Source: an uncultured Lachnospiraceae bacterium (GTDB lineage: Bacteria > Bacillota > Clostridia > Lachnospirales > Lachnospiraceae). Taken from it: a DNA stretch of 64,000 nt. Below, piece by piece: positions 7,524 through 15,898 of the stretch. The stretch covers positions 1 to 64,000 of the forward strand of contig CAKNHF010000009.1 in assembly GCA_930972465.1 (NCBI GenBank), in the 5' to 3' direction. The notes below the pieces were generated by a model. The model had not been told where the DNA came from, searched no databases, and saw only the letters and a list, made by a program, of their open reading frames with translations. The position numbers and the translations under genes were made by a program. Each line of letters opens with the position of its first letter. Within the stretch, counting starts at the first letter, position 1.

Positions 7524-8402
7524 CTACTTTACGGCCCTTTTCAGCAGTTCCTTAAGCTCGTCCACAGAGTATTTATATGCCGTATTGCAGAAATGACATT
7601 TCACCTCAATTTCCCTGCCGTCATCGATCATGGACTGAATCTCCCTGCGTCCCACGCTGATAATCGCCTTCTCAATCCGTTCTTTTGAACAGTTGCAGTA
7701 AAATTCCGCCGGAAGAGTATCCGTGATCTCAAGGTCCAGTCCTTCAAGCACCTGTCCCAGCATCTCTTCCGGAGTATGCCCGTTGTCCAGCATTGATGTA
7801 ACGGACTGTATCTTCTGGACATTCTGTTCCAGCTTCTCCAGCACCTTATCCTCAATAAACGGCATGACCTGAACAATAAAACCTCCCGCACATCTGACCG
7901 TATTATCTTTCTCCATCAGCACTCCCAGACCGACCGATGAGGGAACCTGCTCGGATGTGGCAAAATAATACGTCAGATCTTCCGCAATCTCTCCGGTCTG
8001 CAGGATGGTCTGTCCGGAGTAGGGCTCCTTCAGCCCCATGTCCTTGATCACTGTGAGCACTCCCTGCCCCAGAGCGCCTCCAACATCCAGCTTCCCGTTT
8101 TTAGGCGGAAGCATCACATCCGGATTATACACATATCCCTTTACATGCCCCCTGCTGTCGGCTGTGACGGTGAGTCCGCCGATCTGCCCGCTGCATTTGA
8201 TCTGAATGGTCAGCATGTCTTCTTCATTCTTCATCATGCTCCCCATCATCACGCCGCCGGTAAGAAGTCTTCCCAGTGCGGCCGTCGCCACCGGGCTGGT
8301 ACCGTGCCGCTGTCTCGCCTCCTCCACAAGTTCTGTAGTCACCGCGGCGAATGCCCTGATCTGCGTATTGGCCGCCGCTGCACGCACAATATAATCTTTC
8401 AT
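7524..8402 (-). CDS. hslO: Redox-regulated chaperone Hsp33
   Basis: Cytoplasmic holdase switched on by oxidation. The N-terminal domain is typical (MKDYIVRAAAANTQIRAFAA, TGGVMMGSMMKNEED, QIKCSGQIGGL). The zinc/redox switch is at the C terminus: YCNCSKERIE (CxC) and KCHFCNTAY (CxxC), all four Cys present. 292 residues, as expected. Downstream of a methyltransferase gene and upstream of nadE, all in one direction. Confidence 0.96.
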   Translation of the reverse strand: MKDYIVRAAAANTQIRAFAAVTTELVEEARQRHGTSPVATAALGRLLTGGVMMGSMMKNEEDMLTIQIKCSGQIGGLTVTADSRGHVKGYVYNPDVMLPPKNGKLDVGGALGQGVLTVIKDMGLKEPYSGQTILQTGEIAEDLTYYFATSEQVPSSVGLGVLMEKDNTVRCAGGFIVQVMPFIEDKVLEKLEQNVQKIQSVTSMLDNGHTPEEMLGQVLEGLDLEITDTLPAEFYCNCSKERIEKAIISVGRREIQSMIDDGREIEVKCHFCNTAYKYSVDELKELLKRAVK

Positions 8403-8444
8403 TTTTCTTTTCTCCGTTTCTGTTTATTTCAGTTCAGGACCCGC

Positions 8445-9224
8445 TCAGACAGTTTCTTTTCCGCACTCCCCTGCGATCACGCAGATACGCTCACTTTTTT
8501 CTCCCGGTGCATTCCGGGTAAAAGCGTCATATGCCGCCAGGAATCTGAGTCCGGACCTCCTGACAAGATTTTCGATCTCATCCAGAGTATAACTCCTCTG
8601 ATAATGAGTTTCCTGATATTTCCTGTACAGTTCTTCTCCCTGAGATGACGCTTCATCGTCCCGGATAAAAAGTGTCAGATCGTATTCATTGATCCTCTCC
8701 TCTCCGTAATAGCAGTTATCCCAGATAAAACTGCATTCTCCCCGATCCTCTGCGATCGTCTGCTCTCCGAGTATCTCACGGTATTTATATTCTGTATTAA
8801 AATCAAAAATAAACACGCCGCCCGGATCCAGATAATTGTTCACCAGCCGGAATACCGTGAGCAGTTCCTCCTGCTCGGTAATATAATTCACGGAATCACA
8901 GACGCTGACCACGGCCCGTACCGTTCCGTATAGTTCAAACTCTCTCATATCCTGCAGAAGATACAGAATATCATGCCCGGACCTTATCTTCTTATCCAGA
9001 GCGATCTCCAGCATCTCTTCCGAGTTGTCCACCCCGATCATATCATATCCGTATTCCGCCAGAATCTCCGTCATGGATCCCGTACCGCATCCGAGATCAA
9101 GCACAAGTCCTCCCTCTGCTCCGTACTCTTTCAGCAGAGAATCAAGATATGTTCCCCACTCCTCATAAGGCACATTATCCATGAATATATCGTATACCCG
9201 GGCAAATCCCGTATAGGCCTCCAT
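8445..9224 (-). CDS. Class I SAM-dependent methyltransferase
   Basis: Glycine-rich SAM-binding motif I is GLVLDLGCGTGSMTEILA; then DMIGVDNSEEMLEIA (motif II) and VVSVCDSVNYI. N terminus MEAYTGFARVYDIFMDNVPY is typical of a widespread uncharacterised Firmicutes family usually next to hslO. The substrate cannot be told. The ATG at 9224 is preferred; a GTG four codons upstream (9236) is also open, with GGTGGCGGG between them. Confidence 0.88.
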   Translation of the reverse strand: MEAYTGFARVYDIFMDNVPYEEWGTYLDSLLKEYGAEGGLVLDLGCGTGSMTEILAEYGYDMIGVDNSEEMLEIALDKKIRSGHDILYLLQDMREFELYGTVRAVVSVCDSVNYITEQEELLTVFRLVNNYLDPGGVFIFDFNTEYKYREILGEQTIAEDRGECSFIWDNCYYGEERINEYDLTLFIRDDEASSQGEELYRKYQETHYQRSYTLDEIENLVRRSGLRFLAAYDAFTRNAPGEKSERICVIAGECGKETV

Positions 9225-9402
9225 ATGTCCCGCCACCCTTCTGAAACCCGGATTCTGTATACAGCCGGGAACTGTATCAAGTTTAACACATTATTTCACA
9301 TAATTGTATATTTTTTTGCTTCCTTTTCTTTACGCTTAGTGATATAATTTTAAGGCTGTGTTAAAAAAGCGTTAAAAAACAAAAGAAAGGAATGAAAGTT
9401 CA

Positions 9403-11286
9403 ATGGACAAAAAGAATGATTTCAAACCGTATATTCCGGCCGATAAAATTGTTCCGGAATTCACGGTCACTTCTGTCCTGATCGGCTGTCTCCTTGCCAT
9501 TGTTTTCGGTGCGGCAAACGCCTACCTCGGGCTTCTTGTCGGTATGACGGTTTCCGCGTCAATCCCGGCGGCCGTTCTCTCAATGGGTATCATCCGTTTT
9601 ATCCTTCGCAGAGATTCGATCCTTGAAAACAACATGGTACAGACGATCGGTTCTGCCGGAGAGTCTCTCGCGGCAGGAGCAATCTTCACTCTTCCGGCAT
9701 TATTTTTATGGGCCGAAGAAGGAAAAATTGAATTTCCAAGTATCCTGACAATTTTCCTCATCGCGCTGTTCGGCGGTATCCTGGGAGTCTGTTTCATGGT
9801 TCCCCTCCGTCAGGCACTCATCGTTGAGGAGCACGGAACTCTTCCCTTCCCGGAAGGAACTGCCTGCGCAGAGGTTCTGCTTGCAGGAGAAGAAGGCGGC
9901 AGCAAGGCCGGATCCGTTTTCAAAGGTCTGGGTATTGCAGCAGTGTACAAATTTGTCGCTGACGGTCTGTCTCTGTTTCCGAGTGAGATCGGATACGCCT
10001 TCAAGGGATTTGCCGGTTCTCAGATCGGAATCCAGGTTCTTCCGTCTCTTGCCGGAGTAGGATTCATCTGCGGGCCGAAGATCTCAAGCTACATGCTTGC
10101 CGGCGGTACGTTAAGCTGGTTCGTTCTCATGCCGGCGATCGCGCTGTTCGGCGGAGACGCTGTGATCTTCCCCGGGGAAGTGCCGATCTCAACACTCGCA
10201 CCGGATGATCTCTGGGGCACATACGTAAAATATATCGGGGCAGGAGCCGTTGCCGCCGGCGGGCTGATCAGTCTGATCAAGACCTTCCCGCTGATCATCC
10301 GTACATTCAGGCAGGCAATGAAGAGCATGTCCAAAAAACATTCGAATGCAAATGCTCTCCGCACGCAGCAGGATCTGCCGATGCCGCTGCTGCTCGGTAT
10401 GATCCTCGTGATCGTAATCGCGATCTGGCTCGTGCCGACCTTCCCTGTCAATCCGATCGGCGCACTGATCGTTGTGATTTTCGGATTTTTCTTCGCATCG
10501 GTTTCCTCCCGTATGGTGGGACTGATCGGATCTTCCAACAACCCGGTTTCCGGTATGGCCATCGCAACACTGATCATTGCAACACTGCTTCTGAAAGTAA
10601 CCGGCTCTGACGGCACCACAGGCATGGTAGGCGCCATCGCCATCGGCGGTATCATCTGTATCGTGGCCGCCATTGCCGGAGATACTTCACAGGATCTGAA
10701 AACCGGATTTATCGTGGGAGCCACACCGAAGAAACAGCAGATCGGTGAAATGCTCGGTGTTGTTGTTTCCGCGGCTGCCATCGGATTCGTACTCTATCTG
10801 CTGAACGAGGCATGGGGATACGGAACGGACAAGATCCCGGCGGCGCAGGCTACCATGATGAAGCTGCTCGTAGAAGGCATCATGGATGCGAACCTTCCGT
10901 GGGCGCTGATTCTCATCGGTGTATTCGTTGCTGTTGTAGCTGAGATTCTTCAGGTTCCGGTAATGCCTTTCGCAGTCGGCATGTATCTGCCGTTCAGCTT
11001 AAGCGCCGGAATCATGGCAGGCGGCGCAGTGCGCTTTATCGTTGAGAAACTCAAAGGCAGCGACGAAGAGAAGAAGGAACGCGCAGACCGCGGGGTTCTG
11101 TTTACCTCCGGACTCATCGCCGGCGAAGGCATCATGGGCATTATCCTTGCGGTTCTTGCCGTTGTCGGAGTGGACCAGGCCATTGTGCTCCCGTTCGAAC
11201 TCCCGCTTCGCCAGCTCGTAAGTCTGATCATCTTCATCATACTCCTGTTCTATCTTTTCAGAGTATGTATGAAGAAAAAGAAATAA
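9403..11286 (+). CDS. OPT-family oligopeptide transporter
   Basis: Multi-pass membrane protein of 627 residues with about 14-16 hydrophobic segments; cation-coupled uptake of small peptides or related compounds is the family role. The N-terminal motif FGAANAYLGLLVGMTVSASI, then QTIGSAGESLAAGAIFTLPA, LIGSSNNPVSGMAIATLI and GDTSQDLKTGFIVGATP are characteristic of bacterial OPT proteins. The start has AAAGGAATG upstream and a -10-like TATAAT lies at about 9341-9346 with a weak -35. Followed by two small genes that may belong with it. The natural substrate is not evident. Confidence 0.92.
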   Translation: MDKKNDFKPYIPADKIVPEFTVTSVLIGCLLAIVFGAANAYLGLLVGMTVSASIPAAVLSMGIIRFILRRDSILENNMVQTIGSAGESLAAGAIFTLPALFLWAEEGKIEFPSILTIFLIALFGGILGVCFMVPLRQALIVEEHGTLPFPEGTACAEVLLAGEEGGSKAGSVFKGLGIAAVYKFVADGLSLFPSEIGYAFKGFAGSQIGIQVLPSLAGVGFICGPKISSYMLAGGTLSWFVLMPAIALFGGDAVIFPGEVPISTLAPDDLWGTYVKYIGAGAVAAGGLISLIKTFPLIIRTFRQAMKSMSKKHSNANALRTQQDLPMPLLLGMILVIVIAIWLVPTFPVNPIGALIVVIFGFFFASVSSRMVGLIGSSNNPVSGMAIATLIIATLLLKVTGSDGTTGMVGAIAIGGIICIVAAIAGDTSQDLKTGFIVGATPKKQQIGEMLGVVVSAAAIGFVLYLLNEAWGYGTDKIPAAQATMMKLLVEGIMDANLPWALILIGVFVAVVAEILQVPVMPFAVGMYLPFSLSAGIMAGGAVRFIVEKLKGSDEEKKERADRGVLFTSGLIAGEGIMGIILAVLAVVGVDQAIVLPFELPLRQLVSLIIFIILLFYLFRVCMKKKK

Positions 11287-11430
11287 ATTTAACGTTTTCA
11301 GCATTTGAATGCAGCCTGCTGCTTGCGGGCTGCTTCTTTATAGGTTAGAGTAATGATATGATCAATGAAAGCGCCTGCCGGAATCATTCCGGCCGCCGCA
11401 GAAGTTCAAAAGGAGGATCTGACACACCAA

Positions 11431-11783
11431 TGAAATCCAAACAGTCAAAGAACTATCTGGACTATGTCCCGGTTAGGAATCCGGAGATTCAATACCACGC
11501 TGACGAAAAGGGCATCGTTACCGTTGAGATCGAATGGAAAGGATTCTATCACAGAATCGCGCAGCGTTTTTTCCACCGTCCGAGAGTAAGCGATATCCGT
11601 CTGGATAACTACGGCAGCTTCGTGTGGCTCATCATCGATGATCAAAGTGATGTCCATCAGCTTTCAAAGAAGCTGGATGAAAAGTTTCCGAATATGGAGA
11701 AATCTCTTTCCCGGCTCATCAAGTTCCTTGAGATCCTCCATGATAACCGTCTGATCTACTGGAAAGGAGAAAAATGCAGATAA
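11431..11783 (+). CDS. PqqD-family protein (stand-alone)
   Basis: About 117 residues with a PqqD-like fold signature: IEWKGFYHRIAQRFF, then IRLDNYGSFVWLIIDDQSDV and LIKFLEILHDNRLIYW. PqqD domains bind leader peptides of ribosomal peptides and present them to radical-SAM enzymes; here no such enzyme or precursor is adjacent. The ATG at 11431 follows AGGAGG by 13 bases; an open frame extends to 11358 but lacks support. It overlaps the next gene by 10 bases and lies 144 bases after the OPT transporter. Function in this setting is unknown. Confidence 0.82.
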
Positions 11784-12130
11784 TATTACATTATATTCCA
11801 TATGTTCTGCTGTTTGCCCTGGCCACCGCGATCATCTACGCATGGGGACTGTGGCGCACAATGCGTCAGCAGCAGGACCTCTCAAACATGCTCTCGGCCA
11901 AAGGCGTCTCGAAAATCAAAAAAGCGCTCCGAAAAAACGGAGCGATGACCCGCCGGGATCTGGAGACGGTGGTAAAAGATCTGTCCGCAAAGCAGCCCTT
12001 CAGCCGGGAACAGATCGCTGTCACTGACCCGGGAAAATTCCTTGATTCCATCCTCCCCTATATGGTAAAGCAGAGGATCATAGCCGAGGAAAAACAGGGC
12101 GGCAAAACAGTATACAGACTGAAAAAATAA
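11774..12130 (+). CDS. Small membrane-anchored protein with winged-helix-like C-terminal domain
   Basis: 118 residues, not recognised as a named family. One N-terminal membrane segment (IILHYIPYVLLFALATAIIY, about residues 3-22), then a soluble part resembling a winged helix: KIKKALRKNGAMTRRDLETV, a second helical stretch, and MVKQRIIAEEKQGGKTVYRL as a possible beta-wing. Translationally coupled to the PqqD-like gene and followed by a strong terminator, so the OPT-PqqD-this gene trio probably forms a unit. A regulatory or scaffolding role at the membrane is a guess. Confidence 0.7.
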   Translation: MQIILHYIPYVLLFALATAIIYAWGLWRTMRQQQDLSNMLSAKGVSKIKKALRKNGAMTRRDLETVVKDLSAKQPFSREQIAVTDPGKFLDSILPYMVKQRIIAEEKQGGKTVYRLKK

Positions 12131-12146
12131 AATATATCGGCTGTTC

Positions 12147-12172
12147 TGCGCCCTGAGGGCGCATTTTTATTT
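12147..12172 (+). terminator. Terminator after the OPT/PqqD operon
   Basis: Perfect hairpin TGCGCCC-TGA-GGGCGCA (12147-12163) followed by TTTTTATTTC, 16 bases after the stop codon. Confidence 0.9.
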
Positions 12173-12217
12173 CATAAATATATCAGGCAAAGAACAAAAT
12201 CCTTTTTCCCGAATAAA

Positions 12218-12265
12218 GCAGGGCATTCCCGGGATGCATATCATCTCATCCCGGAAATGCCCTGC
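12218..12265 (-). terminator. Terminator downstream of pepD
   Basis: Long inverted repeat: GCAGGGCATTCCCGGGATG (12218-12236) against 12247-12265 with one mismatch; on the minus strand it runs into TTTATTC. A second small hairpin, CCGCCTgtagAGGCGG (12308-12323), lies between it and the pepD stop. Confidence 0.7.
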
Positions 12266-12346
12266 AGGCTTTAAAAACAGAAATCTTATGTCTGACGGTC
12301 AGTCAATCCGCCTGTAGAGGCGGGATTCTTCCCCCATCTGGTAAAA

Positions 12347-13807
12347 TTATTTTTCTGCCAGTCTCCTGAGCACATCCTTGAGCAGCTCATAGAATCTTTC
12401 AAATGAATCCAGCGGAAGGTTTTCCTCCGGAGTATGAACATTGTTCAGAGTCGGTCCCACAGCGATCGCATCCAGTCCCGGGATCGCATCAGAGAACAGG
12501 CCGCACTCCAGACCTGCATGAAGCGCTTCGGTCTTAAGTTCTTCTCCGAAAAGTTCTCTGTAGCTTTCAAGGAATACATCCCGCACCGGAGACTCTTCTT
12601 TATAGCTCCAGCCCGGGTATTCTCCGCTGAACTCAGCGGCAAACCCAAATGTATCCGCGAGCAGACCCAGCCTTGCCTTCATCTCCTCCTGAAGGGAAGC
12701 CACAGACGATCTGGGTGAAAAGACGATCACAAGTCTGTTCTCTTCTGCCCGGGCAACCCCCATATTGGTAGACACAACCACGAATCCGTCCAGCTTCATA
12801 TTCCTGCTCTGCACTCCGTTGGGAGCCAGGTACATTGCGGTAATAAATGCCTTTGCATCCTCTTCGGAGAGAGCATTCTCCGTTCTTCCTTCCTCGGAAG
12901 TAATCTCACATGTAAAGTTCTCTTCATAGGGAGTGATCTCATCCGCAAGCGTTTCCGCAAGACTGCATGCAAGCTCTTCCGCCTTTTTTGCTTCCTCTGC
13001 ATCTGCAAAGATCAATGACGCCATACACTCTCTCGGGATGGCATTATCCTTGTTTCCTCCGGAAAATGATACCAGTTTTCCGTCTGTGTTTTTCATGATC
13101 TGATACAGCACTCTGGCCATTACACGGATTGCATTCTGGCGTTCCTTGTCAATGTCGGTTCCCGAGTGTCCGCCCTTAAGCCCGGAAATTTCAATCGAAA
13201 GCAGTGTTCCTTCTGTCTGCTGTCTTGCAACGGGTCTCGTGCACTCGATGCGAAGTCCTCCCGCACAGCTGATCGTCGCCACACCTTCTTCTTCCGAATC
13301 CATATTGATCATGGTCCGCGCGGAGATCTGCGACTTGTCGAGAGCCCTGGCTCCGTTAAGGCCTACTTCTTCCTCTGTCGTAAACACACACTCCACCGGC
13401 GGATGCACGATATCCTCATCATCCAGCACCATCAGCATCAGCGCGACCGCCACGCCGTTGTCGGAACCCAGAGTCGTTCCGTCCGCTGTAAGAATCCCAT
13501 CCTTCACTACAAGACGGATCCCTTCTTTTTCAAAATCATGCTCTACGCCGGCGACTTTCTCGCATACCATGTCAAGATGTCCCTGGAGCATGACGGCCGG
13601 AAGAGCCTCTGCTCCTTTGCTTCCGCCCTTCTTGATGATTACATTGTATGCCTCGTCCTGATATACCCAGAGTCCCCTGTCTTCTGCAAATTTTACAAGG
13701 TAATCACTGATTCCCTTCTCATTGCCCGATCCCCTCGGGATCGCACTGATCTCCTCAAAAAAATGAAACAGTTTTTCCGGCTTGTAACCGGTGATCTTGT
13801 AATCCAT
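12347..13807 (-). CDS. pepD: Aminoacyl-histidine dipeptidase (M20C)
   Basis: Cytoplasmic metallopeptidase that hydrolyses Xaa-His and other dipeptides. Metal and catalytic motifs are clear: MLQGHLDMVCEK (His, Asp), LGSDNGVAVALML (bridging Asp), FTTEEEVGLNGA (Glu-Glu) and NMDSEEEG. 486 residues from the ATG at 13807 (MDYKITGYKPEKLFHFFEEI), matching the family; AGAGGATGAAATT is the ribosome site. A longer upstream frame has no support. Single gene with its own terminator. Confidence 0.95.
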   Translation of the reverse strand: MDYKITGYKPEKLFHFFEEISAIPRGSGNEKGISDYLVKFAEDRGLWVYQDEAYNVIIKKGGSKGAEALPAVMLQGHLDMVCEKVAGVEHDFEKEGIRLVVKDGILTADGTTLGSDNGVAVALMLMVLDDEDIVHPPVECVFTTEEEVGLNGARALDKSQISARTMINMDSEEEGVATISCAGGLRIECTRPVARQQTEGTLLSIEISGLKGGHSGTDIDKERQNAIRVMARVLYQIMKNTDGKLVSFSGGNKDNAIPRECMASLIFADAEEAKKAEELACSLAETLADEITPYEENFTCEITSEEGRTENALSEEDAKAFITAMYLAPNGVQSRNMKLDGFVVVSTNMGVARAEENRLVIVFSPRSSVASLQEEMKARLGLLADTFGFAAEFSGEYPGWSYKEESPVRDVFLESYRELFGEELKTEALHAGLECGLFSDAIPGLDAIAVGPTLNNVHTPEENLPLDSFERFYELLKDVLRRLAEK

Positions 13808-13974
13808 AATTTCATCCTCTTTTCTGATAATATAAATGGTACGCAGCGCATGATGACACGGCTCCCATGGAGAAAAGGAGCCAGCTGTCCGTACCACGGA
13901 TTATTATAACAGATTTTTCTTATCATTTCACTAATTTAATATGATAACGCATTCCTGTAGTCTCTCTGCAAATT

Positions 13975-13996
13975 CAGGACTCGCTCGGGAGTCCTG
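13975..13996. other. Small perfect hairpin upstream of mgtE and pepD
   Basis: CAGGACTC (13975-13982) and GAGTCCTG (13989-13996) form an 8-bp stem with a 6-base loop. It lies between the divergent pepD and mgtE promoter regions; no T-run follows on either strand, so it is more likely an operator or structured element than a terminator. Confidence 0.4.
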
Positions 13997-14051
13997 GTGC
14001 AAAATTTGTGTCGGCACCGGCCGGCATAATACATCTTCCCGGCATTTTTAC

Positions 14052-14080
14052 TTGACACTTCAGCACAGATGAACTACAAT
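14052..14080 (+). promoter_or_regulatory. Promoter of the mgtE leader
   Basis: Near-consensus sigma-A promoter: -35 TTGACA (14052-14057), 17-base spacer, -10 TACAAT (14075-14080). Transcription would start near 14087, just before the riboswitch. Confidence 0.85.
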
Positions 14081-14104
14081 AATCAGGATAAAAAGAATAC
14101 ATCA

Positions 14105-14260
14105 TTTCGGTAGGTGAGGTTACCACAGGGATTGGGCACAGCCCGAAGATTGCTGCCGCGAGATTGTGGAGACACAAAGAGCTGGTCAGCAGGCTGCGTC
14201 GTGAAGGCGCAACCTAATGCAATTGATATGCCCTGTGATACTAAAGCTTGAACGGTGCAT
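14105..14260 (+). promoter_or_regulatory. M-box (ykoK leader) magnesium riboswitch
   Basis: Conserved M-box blocks appear in order: CGGTAGGTGAGGTTACC (14109-14125), GATTGCTGCCGCGAG (14148-14162), AGAGCTGGTCAGCAGG (14178-14193), AACCTAATGC (14211-14220) and GATATGCCCTGTGATACTAA (14225-14244) followed by AGCTTGAACG. This class folds on Mg2+ and turns off transporters when magnesium is ample. It directly precedes mgtE, as expected. Recognised by conserved segments; a covariance-model search was not run. Confidence 0.88.
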
Positions 14261-14312
14261 TTGTTTTTAAGAGCGTATTTTATTGCGGACTCTGTCATTG
14301 TTCAGGCATTGA

Positions 14313-14381
14313 CGGGGTCCGTTTCCATTTGTGTTTCTGAAGAGACCCGGAAACATCCCCGGAGCATTACCGGGTAATTTT
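14313..14381 (+). terminator. Expression platform of the M-box
   Basis: Two mutually exclusive pairings can be drawn: CCCGG (14358-14362) with CCGGG (14370-14374) followed by TAATTTT, a short terminator; and an upstream stem CGGGG...GTTTCC (14313-14326) with GGAAAC..CCCCG (14349-14361) that would sequester its 5' arm. The switch would thus act by transcription termination. The terminator is short, so this is tentative. Confidence 0.45.
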
Positions 14382-14400
14382 GATACGAGGAGGTGAGGTT

Positions 14401-14577
14401 ATGGACTCTGGTGCCGGTTATCACTTGTGCAGCTTTAAGACGAAAAATTGGATAAAGGAAGGAAATCATCATGAACAAAGAGATTTTTATAAAACTTCTC
14501 CAGCAACGTCAGTTCAAGGCTGTGAGGAGTATTCTGGATGTAATGAACGAAGTGGACATAGCCTCTCTGCTCTCTGA
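14401..14577 (+). CDS. Possible leader/overlapping ORF of mgtE
   Basis: A 58-codon frame starting ATG at 14401 with an ideal AGGAGG 7 bases upstream (14388-14393). It begins MDSGAGYHLCSFKTKNWIKE, extends 107 bases into mgtE in a different frame and stops at 14577. No similarity is recognised, so the protein itself may not matter; the strength of its ribosome site and its position between riboswitch and mgtE suggest it could affect initiation at mgtE. It may equally be chance. Confidence 0.3.
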   Translation: MDSGAGYHLCSFKTKNWIKEGNHHEQRDFYKTSPATSVQGCEEYSGCNERSGHSLSAL

Positions 14578-15802
14578 ACTTGAAGATAAGGAGCTGGCTC
14601 TGGCCTTCCGCCTGATCCCCAAGGACAAGGCGGCTGAAGTATTTGCCAACATGGATACATCCATGCAGACATACCTGGTCGAGATCTTCACGGAAAAAGA
14701 GCTGAAGGAACTCCTGGATGATCTGTATATGGATGATACAGTAGACATGCTCGAGGAACTGCCGGCTAATCTTGTGACCCGGATTCTGGATGCTGTCTCT
14801 CCCGATGACCGTGTCAAGATAAATGAACTTCTCAACTATCCTGACGACAGTGCCGGAAGCATCATGACGACCGAATATGTGAGCCTTCGCAAAGATATGA
14901 CTGTGGCTCAGTCCATGGCTCACATCAAAAGAACGGGGATCCACAAAGAAACCATCTACACCTGTTATGTAACGGAACAGAGAAAACTGATCGGTACGGT
15001 ATCCGCAAAAGAACTTATGACTGAAGATGATGACACCCGCATCGAAGAGCTGATGGAGACAGAACTCATCTTCGTACACACTCACACCGATCAGGAGGAG
15101 GTTGCCCGGCTGTTCACCAAATATGATCTTATCGCTCTTCCGGTCCTGGATGAGGAGAATTTCCTGGTTGGTATCGTCACTTTTGACGACGCAATGGATG
15201 TCATGGTCGACGAGGCTACGGAAGACATCACAAAGATGGCGGCCATCAATCCCAGCGAGAAGACATATTTCGAGACTTCCGTTTTTGCCCATGCGAAAAA
15301 CAGGATCCCCTGGCTTCTTATCCTTATGTTTACTTCCATTATTACGGGAACCATCATCACCAGGTATGAAAACGCCTTCGCCGCGATCCCGCTTCTCGTC
15401 TCGTTCATCCCCATGCTGATGGACACCGGCGGAAACTGCGGCTCACAGAGCTCCACTCTGATCATCCGGGGCATCGCTCTGTCACAGATCCGGTTCCGGG
15501 ATATTTTCCGGGTGATCTTCAAGGAATTCCGCATCTCGCTGATCGTTGGAGCCGTGCTTGCGGTAACCAACGGGATCCGGATCATGATACAGTATCAGGA
15601 CTTTAATCTTGCCCTTGTCATCGCCCTGTCTCTGATCGGCACAGTTGTCATCGCAAAGCTGATCGGATGCATGCTTCCGCTTCTCGCGAGCAGAGTCCAC
15701 CTGGATCCGGCAATTATGGCTTCCCCGCTGATTACCACACTTGTGGACATTTTCTCGATCCTGATTTACTTCAACATTGCGACAAAGCTTTTCAACCTGT
15801 GA
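14471..15802 (+). CDS. mgtE: Magnesium transporter MgtE
   Basis: Mg2+ channel gated by cytosolic magnesium. 443 residues: N-terminal superhelical MgtE_N domain (about 1-125; EVDIASLLSELEDKELALAF), two CBS domains (about 130-250; MTTEYVSLRKDMTV and ELIFVHTHTDQEEVARLF), a connecting helix, and five membrane segments from residue about 280, including the pore-region motif FIPMLMDTGGNCGSQSSTLI. Ribosome site AAGGAAGG. Under an M-box riboswitch, so expected to be made in magnesium shortage. Confidence 0.97.
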   Translation: MNKEIFIKLLQQRQFKAVRSILDVMNEVDIASLLSELEDKELALAFRLIPKDKAAEVFANMDTSMQTYLVEIFTEKELKELLDDLYMDDTVDMLEELPANLVTRILDAVSPDDRVKINELLNYPDDSAGSIMTTEYVSLRKDMTVAQSMAHIKRTGIHKETIYTCYVTEQRKLIGTVSAKELMTEDDDTRIEELMETELIFVHTHTDQEEVARLFTKYDLIALPVLDEENFLVGIVTFDDAMDVMVDEATEDITKMAAINPSEKTYFETSVFAHAKNRIPWLLILMFTSIITGTIITRYENAFAAIPLLVSFIPMLMDTGGNCGSQSSTLIIRGIALSQIRFRDIFRVIFKEFRISLIVGAVLAVTNGIRIMIQYQDFNLALVIALSLIGTVVIAKLIGCMLPLLASRVHLDPAIMASPLITTLVDIFSILIYFNIATKLFNL

Positions 15803-15835
15803 GGACCCTTTTCCGGTTCTCCGGGAAGAAATTTG

Positions 15836-15890
15836 AAGCCGCAGGGATGCTGCCGTCCTGCAACGGCAGCATCTCTGCGGCTTTTCTGTT
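15836..15890. terminator. Bidirectional terminator between mgtE and nagA
   Basis: A 20-bp stem, AAGCCGCAGGGATGCTGCCG (15836-15855), pairs with 15864-15883 with one mismatch. TTTTCTGTTCTC follows on the plus strand; on the minus strand TTCAAATTTCTT follows. It serves mgtE best and may also end the ilvB-ilvN-nagA operon. Confidence 0.85.
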
Positions 15891-15898
15891 CTCTTATT

